NCBI GenBank assembly: GCA_030425925.1
Contig: JAUHZO010000014.1
Location: 58,185-122,184, forward strand
DNA length: 64,000 bases
Reading direction: 5' to 3'
Source of the DNA: Alphaproteobacteria bacterium
GTDB taxonomy: Bacteria; Pseudomonadota; Alphaproteobacteria; Rhodobacterales; Rhodobacteraceae
Shown: one piece after another, positions 55,512 through 64,000 of the stretch
Layout: each line of letters starts with the position of its first letter
Position numbering within the stretch: position 1 is the first letter of the stretch
Notes under the pieces: generated by a model
The model's input: only the letters and a program-made list of their open reading frames with translations
What the model was told of the DNA's origin: nothing
Databases searched by the model: none
Position numbers and translations under genes: made by a program

Positions 55512-56420
55512 GGCCTTGGACCGTCTGGAGGCGGACCTCGGAGACACGCAGCACCTGATCGGGCACAAGATCCTGCGGCACGATCTGCCACATCTGGCGG
55601 CCATGCGGCCCGGATTGGCTAAGCTTGCTGAGGCCCCGATCGACACGCTCTGGCTCAACCCTCTGGCCTTTCCGCGCAACCCGTATCACCACCTCGTCAA
55701 GCACCACCATGACGGGCGGCTGCTTTCGGGGCATGTGAACGATCCCGAAGCCGATGCGCGGCTGGTCTTTGCCGTGCTGGGCAATCAACTGGATGCGTTC
55801 CGCGCGATGCACGCACAGGCCCCGGACGCGCTGGCGGCCTACCACTACCTGACCACGCGCGGCGAGCAGGATCGCGGCTTTGACGCCGTGTTTACCCACG
55901 TGCGTGGCGCGGGCGCGCCCTCTGGCGAACAGGCGCGGCAGGTGCTTTGGCGGCTGGTGGACGGTGAGGCCTGCGGAACGGCGCCGAGGCACATGTTGGA
56001 GCAGGTTGGCGCGCCGTACACGTGATGGCCTCTGGCCTATGCTTTGGCATGGATTTCGGTTGCGGGTGGGGATTCCGTCATGCCGCCGTGGGTGCGGATG
56101 CAGTTCCCCGATGCCACGCGCATGGTCAAAGGCCTTCGCGACACCGCCTGCGATGCGCCGGACTGCGCCTGGTGCCGTGAGAAAAGCGATCCCGTCAAAG
56201 CCCTCTCGCGGTGGTTCGGGTTCGACGGCTTCCGTCCGACGCCCACCGATGCAGAGGGCCGTCCGCTGCAGGAGCGCATCGTGGATGAAGGGATGCGCGG
56301 CAACAGCCTGCTGGGCATCCTGCCGACAGGGACGGGCAAATCCGTCTGCTACAAGATCCCGGCGCTGGCGAAGTTTGACCGCATCGGTGCGCTGACCGTC
56401 GTGATCTCGCCGCCGGTCGC
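55512..56420 (+). pseudogene. remnant of an exonuclease-RecQ helicase fusion
   Basis: One frame runs from about 55512 and is interrupted only by a TGA at 56023-56025. Before the stop it shows a DEDD-type exonuclease middle (LIGHKILRHDLPHLAAM, then DTLWLNPLAFPRNPYHHLVK); the first catalytic motif is missing. After the stop it continues as a RecQ-type helicase start: CDAPDCAWC, then LLGILPTGTGKSVCYKIPAL with Walker A, and VVISP, where the sequence departs from the family. Thus it is truncated at both ends and has a nonsense codon. The parent was probably a large defence-associated helicase. Confidence 0.7.
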
Positions 56421-56522
56421 GCGCGGGGCCTATCCAAAGGCGCAGATCGAGGCGCGTTGCTGGCAGCCGGACAGCCTGTCCGACGCTCCGGCCATATTGC
56501 GGACCTTCAAGAGGTGGCGGCT

Positions 56523-56862
56523 GTGATTGACATTCTCAAGCAGGCTGAGGCGCTTCCCCAGAGTTATCCAGCAGTCACGCTTTACGAGAATGACGACTTT
56601 TCCGGCTTTGGCAATCCGGTTGAACAGCGCACTGTCGACGTTGGTCTGATTTGGCAGCGCATCGAAAGCTACATCGCCCATCGCTGGACCCAACGCGAAG
56701 TGATCTGAATCATCGAGGGGGGCGAAGGCGATGAATTTGCGTTGCCTCTGACGCCTTTGGTCTCGCAATCGGCTGAAAAGTGGGAAGCCGGTGCTTGGGT
56801 GGCGGTGACGCTCACTGACGGGCCTCTGGGCTTGTGTCTGCCGTCAGACGGGCAATACTCAT
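56523..56862 (+). pseudogene. remnant resembling a phage head-tail connector gene
   Basis: A single frame holds IESYIAHRWTQREVI, a TGA stop at 56706-56708, then IIEGGEGDEF and VAVTLTDGPLGLCLPSDGQY. The pattern (helix with arginines, then VEG, then a late LPxxGxY) recalls head-tail connector or head-completion proteins of Rhodobacteraceae phages. The in-frame stop and missing ends make it a remnant. The family call is moderate. Confidence 0.45.
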
Positions 56863-57127
56863 TTTCCAACGCCAGGACGATCGGGCTTTTGCTTTTTCCC
56901 GCTGCTGCGTTCGCATCCGCACCTGCGTCGAGAAGGCGCGCAGCGATGTCGGTGTAGCCGAGTTCTATCGAGACCCTGAGAGGTAGGCCGTCCCGGGCGT
57001 CCGAATCAAAATCCGGGTGTTCCGATATCTGCAGTGCGCGCTTCTTGAGGCCTTTCTGCAAGGCTTCAACGAACTCAGCGGCCGAGTCCTCACTTCGGGT
57101 CGAGCCTGCATCAGTGTCCAACCGCAC
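56863..57127 (-). pseudogene. truncated ankyrin-repeat protein
   Basis: On the minus strand a GTG-started frame gives about 88 residues with an ankyrin unit (LRVSIELGYTDIAARLLDAG, then ADANAAAGKSKSPIVLALEN). The frame then runs on antisense to the phage-like remnant, so the natural C terminus is lost. It was probably part of a longer ankyrin protein; its partner is unknown. Confidence 0.5.
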
Positions 57128-57582
57128 ATGTCCTCTTTCTTACGTGTCGTTGCGTCAACGAATGTGGCGTTGCAAGGCCAGGGGCAAGGCCTGCTGCGTC
57201 TGCCCCGAGATCCTGAAGGTCGCCTCGGCGAACACATGGGCGCCTGCTTCCGGCAGGAGGCCCGAGCGGCCGGCGTGCCGAGGGTTCGAGATCGTGGCGA
57301 TGCCAGGTGCGCCTCGGACGCGCGCTACGCCGATCAGTCATCCACGGTCTTCTTCAGCGTCGTCCAAGCGATCATGCACCCGTCGCAGGATAGCCTTCTC
57401 CAGTAATGGTTCGCGTCCAGATAGACGCTCACATTCGGGAATGTGCAAGGGATATGGAGGCCTTGCATTTCGAAATTCAGCGTTGCGGTCTTGAGGGCCA
57501 CGGAGTGCGACATGAGTGAAAATGCTTCTTGCGTCTTCTCGGCACCGAAGACAGGATCGGGCGCAGGGGCAGGAAGATAAGA
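57128..57582. other. remnant region before the druH-like gene
   Basis: No intact gene is clear in this 455-base stretch. A minus-strand frame at 57334-57513 encodes 59 residues (starting MSHSVALKTATLNFEMQG) without a family match or good ribosome site; it may be a gene fragment. The last 70 bases should hold the druH-like ribosome site (AGGAAG, seven bases before the ATG). Confidence 0.4.
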
Positions 57583-60500
57583 ATGTCTGTTATTCACGAG
57601 TTGGCTGACCTTCGCGGCATAGAGCCGGATGGTCGACCTCTGCACGCATACCGTCTTAATGAAGAACACTACACTCATCTTGAAAAGATCCTTGGAGAGA
57701 ATCTCAAGCTTGGCCGTTTCAAAACTGCGGCTGCCCCTTTTGTTCTTTGGGCGGCGGAAAGATATCGGAAAGAGTATGACGGCGGCGGACTGTCTTGGGA
57801 ATTCCTGACGGAGCCCCTCGGGATTGCCCTCGCCCAGCAGCAGCTGCGTGAAATCACGGGCGTGGGCATGGCGCGCATGGGGCGCTCTGTTCGCCGGCTG
57901 GACAGCGGCGTGCAATATCTGCGCGCGATCGCTGCGGAAGGCGGGATCCCGGTCAGGCTTTTGAGCGACCAGCGGGGCGGCTATCGCGCCGCGCTGGTCG
58001 GATTGGTGGCCGATCTTTCCCGCATCGGACTGGGTTGCCCGCGGGATGTTGCACTGGGGTTCGCGGCCCAGCGGACGCGCCGCCTTCCCGTCGGCTACCG
58101 AACGAGCGAATATCACGCCCTCTTCGTGGATTTTGCGTTCGAGGTTCTCGAATTGAGGGAGCTCGCGCCCGAAGGCATGTTGGCGCAGGAAGTCGAGCCG
58201 TTTCTTGACCGGGTCAAGCCGGGCTGGAGGGACGCCCTTTCGTTGCGGCTCGATGGTGACGCCGCACGAAGTCTATTATCGGACGCAGTCCTCGTCTCCG
58301 CTCGTCATGGATTGGTGACAGACCCGATGACCCGGGTGCTGCGACGCTGTGAAGACGGTGACTGGTCAGCATGGATCGAAGTCGAGGAGGCTGCAGAAAT
58401 TGCGCCGCAACTGGTTCAGGGTGTCGAACGGGATAGGCGGCGGCTGCGTCTGGCACCGGTCGGCGCGCTTGCATCAGCCGTGCCGGACCTGCTCTTCTCT
58501 CTGGATCGTGAGGCGCCCGACAGGCCCTGGGACAGCCGCCGGATCAGTGGGCGCCGGACGGCGCGCTTTCATTTCCCGCTGAATACTGGGGCCGAACTGA
58601 TGGCCATGGCCGATGGAGCATTCCTCGGCCGGGTGAGGCTCGCCGGTGGTGAGGCGATCGAAATCGATGCCGGGCCGACGTTCTGGCGGCTGGCGGAAAT
58701 GGGTGAAGCCGGGGCCGAGGCGCTGGCTTATGCTGGAAACGCGGCCCTCCGGACGCACGACCCGCACGTCTGGATGCTGGCTGAAGCAGGCAAGTTTCCC
58801 CATTGCACTGACTCCCTTTTTGCCGAACCTGACGGTTCGGTGCCTGGCGGGACGATCTGGCGACTGTCCGGAAGCGGACGTGTTCTTGTCGCCGGCGGCA
58901 ATGCCCGGATTGAAACAGGAGCTGATGAAGATTCCCGCGAAGAGATCCACGCAAGCGGCCCGTTGGAGTATCGCTTGCTCGATACGCGCGGCACGCCCGT
59001 GCATCGCGGAGTTCCGGCGATCCTTCATCGGCATCCCGGACGTGGTTTCCGGCAATTGCTCGGAGCGGAACTGCGCCATCAGATTGCGGGGAGCACTATA
59101 TGGCATGGCGGCTCCCCCTCGGATACAACGATGGGTCGCGTTTCCTTCGCCGTCCGTGAAGGTGCCGGGGTTGGTGCCCGGGTCATGGTGAACCTGGTCC
59201 CTCCAAAGTTCTTGGCGCGAGAGGTGACGTATGGGGACGATCCACGCAGGCGGATCCGTTTTGACGGCGTTCCGCAAGGATGGTTGTTGAGGGTAGCATC
59301 CGGAAAACCGCAGCAACCCGACGCCGATGGCGTTGTCGAGGTGCAGCTTGACGCTCCTACAGGGAGCCAGGCGCGATTGCCACTGACATTGGCCGGTCCC
59401 AATGGGGCACCGCCCATGTCTTGGGTCCTGAATCTGCCGCGCCCTCGAGGCGAGTTCGAGACAGTCGCGGGTGAGACACTGGCGTCAAACCAAGACATCT
59501 CGATGCAGACTCTGAAGGACTGGCGGATCGTCCCGGCGGAAGATAGGCGGACAGAGTTGCGGATCCGTCTGCACAGTCCCTCGGCTGGAGGTGCGCCGAT
59601 CGTCGGCAGGCGGGTAACGGTCGAGCAGCCACTTTCGGCTTTTCGGTCGCTCTTGGAAGAGATGCTCGTGACAGGTGGTGCCGATGCCGAGCTCCGGCTG
59701 AGGGTAATTACGGGCGCAGACCAATCGCCGCGACTTACAGTGCGTCACGCACTGGGGGAAACGCAGCTTTTGGGCGAGGACGTGTTGGTGCTCGATGACC
59801 AGACGCCGGTGCACGAACCCGCGCTCGCCATCACAGCTGTAGATCTGAACGACCCGGAGCGCGTAGTGGAGACCGGAGCCCGGGGCCTTTCGCACCTGGG
59901 AAGCGGGCGCTGGTTCCTGTTGCCGCGTAAAGGCGGCGTGCCAATGCGTCCCCCACGCCCCTACGTTTGTCCCGAGCCTGCCGGGGCTACGGGACAGGAT
60001 GCGCCAAGACGGGCTGACCGTATTGCGCACTACGCCCGCCGCTTTTCAGAAACCAACATCGAAAATGACCTCGCTCGCCTGGCTGTCCTGTCCGAGATGC
60101 TTCTTGCAAACGGCGTTTCGCCATCGGCGCTGGACGAAGTGCACGCACTGGCAAGAGTGCCCTCGGCTGCCGTACGACTGCTGTTTCGCGTGGCGCCGTC
60201 CGACCTCGAGGACGCCCTGTCTCTGGACTTGCACGGCGGCCCAGGATGGGCCTTCGTCGGCCCTGTGGATTGGGCGAAAGGCTTCGCGGACGAGGCAGCG
60301 GCCGTGCACGCGACTTTGGCAGCGCTGCCCGCTCTTGCGGATAGGGCAGACGAGCATGCCCGCGACGCTGTGACCGCGCGTGCGGCGGACATCCTGCGCT
60401 TGCGTCCGGCACTGGAGGGACATGTCGCCCTCGCGCTTCAGCAATTGGATCCGATGGCAATCGCCGCCCTTGCACAGCGCCTTGGTGGCCTGTCACTTGG

Positions 60501-60807
60501 GCTACAGAATCCTGAGGGCACGCTGCTGGAAACCGCGCGAGCCATCATTAGCCGCCAAGCCGAGAATTCGCATTCATTGCACACCTTGGCTGCGCGAAGA
60601 CGACCCGCCGGCTTCGATGTCTTCCACCCCGACTTGAGAGGCCTAATTGAGGCTCCTCTCGTCGTGGCCGAGATTGCCTTCGGCCTGCGGCCGCCGCCGA
60701 CCACCAAGGAACGTGTCGAGCTGCTGCTTGCTGTGCAGGCAGACCAGGCCGCCTACGAGACCGCGCAACCGGCAGCAATCGCTTGGCTGGCGCAACAGAA
60801 AACCTGA
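57583..60807 (+). CDS. DruH-like large protein (STY4851/ECs_5259, YjiT type), Druantia type III
   Basis: This 1074-residue protein has no membrane segment, Walker motif or nuclease motif I can see. The N terminus (LADLRGIEPDGRPLHAYRLN) fits the STY4851/ECs_5259 or YjiT family, which I associate with DruH of Druantia type III phage defence. The middle is beta-rich, the C-terminal 200 residues helical. The ATG at 57583 has AGGAAG upstream; an earlier ATG at 57529 lacks one. It lies 11 bases before a large helicase gene, the expected two-gene layout. The family call is from memory and is the main uncertainty. Confidence 0.65.
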   Translation: MSVIHELADLRGIEPDGRPLHAYRLNEEHYTHLEKILGENLKLGRFKTAAAPFVLWAAERYRKEYDGGGLSWEFLTEPLGIALAQQQLREITGVGMARMGRSVRRLDSGVQYLRAIAAEGGIPVRLLSDQRGGYRAALVGLVADLSRIGLGCPRDVALGFAAQRTRRLPVGYRTSEYHALFVDFAFEVLELRELAPEGMLAQEVEPFLDRVKPGWRDALSLRLDGDAARSLLSDAVLVSARHGLVTDPMTRVLRRCEDGDWSAWIEVEEAAEIAPQLVQGVERDRRRLRLAPVGALASAVPDLLFSLDREAPDRPWDSRRISGRRTARFHFPLNTGAELMAMADGAFLGRVRLAGGEAIEIDAGPTFWRLAEMGEAGAEALAYAGNAALRTHDPHVWMLAEAGKFPHCTDSLFAEPDGSVPGGTIWRLSGSGRVLVAGGNARIETGADEDSREEIHASGPLEYRLLDTRGTPVHRGVPAILHRHPGRGFRQLLGAELRHQIAGSTIWHGGSPSDTTMGRVSFAVREGAGVGARVMVNLVPPKFLAREVTYGDDPRRRIRFDGVPQGWLLRVASGKPQQPDADGVVEVQLDAPTGSQARLPLTLAGPNGAPPMSWVLNLPRPRGEFETVAGETLASNQDISMQTLKDWRIVPAEDRRTELRIRLHSPSAGGAPIVGRRVTVEQPLSAFRSLLEEMLVTGGADAELRLRVITGADQSPRLTVRHALGETQLLGEDVLVLDDQTPVHEPALAITAVDLNDPERVVETGARGLSHLGSGRWFLLPRKGGVPMRPPRPYVCPEPAGATGQDAPRRADRIAHYARRFSETNIENDLARLAVLSEMLLANGVSPSALDEVHALARVPSAAVRLLFRVAPSDLEDALSLDLHGGPGWAFVGPVDWAKGFADEAAAVHATLAALPALADRADEHARDAVTARAADILRLRPALEGHVALALQQLDPMAIAALAQRLGGLSLGLQNPEGTLLETARAIISRQAENSHSLHTLAARRRPAGFDVFHPDLRGLIEAPLVVAEIAFGLRPPPTTKERVELLLAVQADQAAYETAQPAAIAWLAQQKT

Positions 60808-60818
60808 GAGGGCGAACC

Positions 60819-63800
60819 ATGAAAGACCAGAGCGCATTGCCGAGTTCTGGATACGACGCGATTCTGGCGCGCGTGAACGACCGCGCCGCTGACGCTGTCA
60901 TGGGTAAGGGACGCGTGCAGTCGCGCAGCTTGCGCGCCAATTTGTCTGCACGGTTGCACGGGCAGGCCGGCGGACCCGACGCTTTCGTGGCTGACCCGGT
61001 CTTCGAGGCGGCGCGCGTTTGGGAACGGGCTGACATATGCCTCGACGACTTGGCCGGAGGAATGCTCGACGAAGATCTCGTCGCGGCATTGGACCGCGGG
61101 ACCCTGCTGGACGGCACTCCGAATGACCGACGCTGGCCACGGCGCGGTGACGATGTCGCGCCATACCTGCACCAGCTGCGCGCTTGGGAAGCGGCCGAGG
61201 CTGGGCGCAGTTTCATGGTCACCAGCGGGACCGGGTCAGGCAAGACCGAGTGCTTCATGATCCCAATGCTGAACGACCTTCTACGCAGCCACAAGCCCGG
61301 CGACACGGGCGTGCGGGGTATCGTGCTCTATCCGCTGAACGCTCTGATCGACAGTCAGAAAGAGCGCCTGGGTGCATGGATGGACCCGCTGGCGAACCGT
61401 TTGTCATATGCGCTCTACAATCGCCACATGCCCGATACTGTGCCGGGACCGAAGAGACGCGGCGCTCAGGTGATGGAACGTCGCGCGATGCGCCAGGCTC
61501 CACCCTCGCTCATGGTAACCAACGTCACCATGCTGGAATACATGCTGATGCGCGCGCAGGACCGGCCGATCCTCGAGAAGTCGCAGGGCACGCTGCGGTG
61601 GATCGTGTTGGACGAGGCGCACAGCTACGTCGGCGCACAGGCGGCTGAGATGGCTCTTCTGCTCCGCCGCGTGCGCGATGCATTCGGGGTGGCTCCGGAA
61701 GATGTCCGCCTTGCCGCGACGTCGGCGACCATCGGCGAGGGCGAAGAGAACAGGGAGACCTTGCGACAGTTCCTGGCCGACCTGGCGGGCCTGAGCCCCG
61801 CTCAGGTCGAGGTGATAGAAGGGCAGGAAAGAGCGCCTCGTCTGCCACCAGAAGGATCGGACGCAACGCTGGAGCCGGATGCAATGCCGTCTGCGCCCGA
61901 TGCGCTGTGGCGCAAGCTGGCTCCGAACCCTCGATTGCGAAAGGTGCGCACCACGATGCGCGATCGCGGTATCGGCCTTCGAGCGGCGGCAGCGTTGATG
62001 GGTCGCGATGGCGATACGGAAGGCGCGCTGCGCCTTCTTGAAGCGGCGGCGCAGGCGATTGATCCGGACACAGGCGTCGCGCTTGCCCCATGGCGGCTGC
62101 ATGTGTTTCATCGGGCGCAAGGCGGGCTCTGGACCTGTGTCGACCCCGAGTGTTGCAAGCGCGACGAGCCCCTCCTTCAGGAGGACGGAGACTGGCCATT
62201 CGGCCGCGTCCACTTCACCGAAAGGGATAGGTGCGACTGCGGAGCACCGGTGTTGGAGATCGCAGCTTGCGATGAATGCGGCACACCATGGCTGCGCGCA
62301 GAGGTCGCCAATGAAGGCCCACATCGTGTATTGCGCCCAGCTCGCGGGGCAGGGATCGATGACGACTACATCCTGGATGTGGAACCCGAGGACGATAGCG
62401 GCGAACCTGCCGCACCGCTCCTGTCCGAAAGCGTGATCGTAGGACCGGGACAAGGGGCCGGCGAGGAATTCCTTCGGGTGTCCGACGCGCACCTGTTCGA
62501 GATTCCAAAAGAGGGGGATCGGGTTCTGGCGCTGACCATCCTCACGGAACAGGACCGCGGGTGTTGCGAGCGCGCCGGGCACAAGGGCGTTACCGTGCGT
62601 CCGCAACGTTTTGGTGCGCCCTTCCTAATGGGCAACGCGATGCCGCTGCTCATCGAGGCTGCCAAGTCCAGTAGCCATGACCATCCGGTGCCGTTCGGGG
62701 GGCGGCGCCTACTATCCTTCACCGACTCGCGTCAGGGCACCGCGCGTTTCTCTGCGAAGCTCCAGCAGGATGCTGAGCGCACGCTGACGCGCGCCATCAT
62801 GTATCACTCTGTCCAGAACCGGGAGGGGGATCCGGAAAAAGCCGCCGCATTGCGCAAGGAGATTTCGGCCCTCGAGCAGGTGGTTGCGACCATGCCGAGT
62901 CTGGCCGGGACGCTCGAGGAAAAGCGAGGCGCGCTGGATGAGGCGGAGGGCGCCCTGAAGCCTGTGCCATGGTCTGACATGGTGCAGCGCATCGCACAGA
63001 ACGAAGAGTTCCGCAATTTCGCGCGCCTCGTTTGGCGGGATCGACCCTCGAAGGGCGACGACGCGTTGGCCACGCATCCCACGGCCCTGGCGGAGCTCTT
63101 CCTCTACCGGGAAATGTTCCGCCGTCCGCGGCTGCAGAACAACGCTGAGACGATGGGACTCGCCCGGCTACTATTCCCGGAGCTTGTCGCACAGGCGCGC
63201 TTATCCATTCCCGCACCCCTGCGCGAAGCTTCGCATGATGAAACAGTCTGGGCTGATCTGTTGCATGCGGCCGTTGACCTCGTCTTCAGAACCAACCTTG
63301 CCATCCGCCTGCCCGAAGAGCCTGCGGACGTTCGGCACTGGATTTCACCGAGAAGTGTTCTGGCTGCGGTCGTGGAACCTGGTCTCTCCAAGGACGACGT
63401 TCCCGGCGTCGAGAACCTCCGCTTCTTTCCGGCGGCGCATTCCGATCGCTCGAACCTTGTCCGACTGATTTACCGCCTGATTGACGGCAGCGTGGACAGC
63501 GCCACGGACGTTGAAAGGGCCGCGACCACCCTCACCGCTATCTGGGACCGGCTGCGCAAGTCGGGCGCTATCGTCCAGGTCGCGCCCAGCGCCTGGCGCC
63601 TTGACTTTAAGAAAGCCGCTATCGCACCGGTCGAAACGGCATTCGAGTGCCCGGTTACCCGCCGTCTTCTGCCTTTCGCACCGGGCTCCATATCGCTGAA
63701 CGCCGTGACCGCAACCGGGATCACCCGTGCTATCACCATGCCGACCTTGCCCGAGGCAGCCCCCATGGGCACGTCGGTTGCACAGCGATCCGAATTGCGT

Positions 63801-63874
63801 GTCTGGCTTGAGCACGATCCGGACATCGCCTCCCTGCGCCTCGGCGGGCACTGGACGAACCTGCACGACCGGAC
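60819..63874 (+). pseudogene. DruE-like DEAD/DEAH-box helicase, cut by an insertion
   Basis: The first 1018 codons of a large superfamily 2 helicase are intact: Walker A TSGTGSGKTE near residue 135, LYPLNALIDSQKERL, DEAHSY near 265 and ATSATIGEG near 305. This pattern belongs to DUF1998-type helicases such as DruE and YprA. In the family the text after HWTNLHDR goes on for many hundreds of residues, including a second helicase motif set. Here, from 63875 on, it becomes IS-like DNA and stops at 63984-63986. The rest of the gene may lie beyond the insertion outside the window. Confidence 0.72.
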
Positions 63875-64000
63875 TGTCAACGGCGGAGTAAATTTAGGCC
63901 ACGTGGCGGCGCAAAACTGGGCCACTTTGGGTTTGCGCGGGACGCGGGTGATGGGCGGCGGCCAGTCAGCCGCGCTCTTCATGTAGCTGGCGGGTGACTG
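63875..64000. mobile_element. probable left end of an IS21-family insertion sequence (partial)
   Basis: The sequence changes abruptly inside the helicase gene at TGTCAACGGCGG. Two GGCCAC-containing units follow, 23 bases apart (TTTAGGCCACGTGG at 63893 and ACTGGGCCACTTTGG at 63916), like the multiple terminal repeats of IS21-family ends; a TG start fits too. The transposase genes, the right end and a target duplication would lie beyond the window. Confidence 0.55.

Overview
This is a GC-rich stretch of an alphaproteobacterial chromosome, most likely from the Rhodobacteraceae/Roseobacteraceae. The evidence is the mix of gene families (DUF2852, DUF4169, DUF1194, alpha-type SspB, RSP_2648-like PIN protein, TakP-type TRAP transporter, Bpt/Ate transferase), an Entner-Doudoroff edd-eda pair, and a circularly permuted two-piece tmRNA gene of the alphaproteobacterial kind. 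No rRNA, tRNA or CRISPR array was seen.

Layout. 0-5 kb is core: the tail of a probable cell-wall amidase, PBP1A (mrcA), a small-molecule kinase, RF2 (prfB) and a tautomerase. 5-9.6 kb holds an HxlR regulator, a membrane protein, and a Rieske oxygenase with its HTH regulator. 9.6-14.5 kb holds the acetolactate synthase genes ilvI and ilvH, separated by an oppositely oriented hybrid histidine kinase. ilvI is preceded by a complete attenuator: a leader peptide with a Val-Leu-Leu-Val-Ile-Val run, mutually exclusive hairpins and a U-tract terminator. 15-22 kb holds a Cache-type histidine kinase and LuxR-type response regulator divergent from a tripartite TRAP transporter for a probable oxo-acid or carboxylate. 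22-31 kb holds bpt, RDD and DUF2852 membrane proteins, a YbaK-like deacylase, glnE, and eda/edd with a LacI-type operator. 32-40 kb holds an rRNA methyltransferase, a PIN protein, an orphan FbpC-like ATPase, fumC, sspB, chrA and the permuted ssrA. 40-47 kb holds a HlyD-type adaptor and a TetR-controlled NitT/TauT-type ABC importer with an NTF2-like protein and a PuuE-like deacetylase, probably for a cyclic ureide or similar compound. 47-55 kb is an accessory region with two convergent modules, each tied to an AraC regulator and containing an NAD(P)-binding protein and small membrane proteins; one araC gene lies between two inverted copies of a 36-bp sequence.

55.4-64 kb is a decayed defence or mobile island. 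It holds remnants of an exonuclease-RecQ helicase fusion (with an in-frame stop), a phage head-tail-like gene and an ankyrin gene, then two large adjacent genes that look like a Druantia type III pair (druH-like and druE-like helicase). The helicase gene is cut near its codon 1019 by what looks like the left end of an IS21-family element that continues past the window.

The most striking non-coding signals are the ilv attenuator, the split tmRNA encoding the tag ANDNHAPVAVAA, pairs of tandem perfect palindromes with one-base centres at 35.3 and 40.3 kb, and the inverted repeats around the araC gene at 48 kb.
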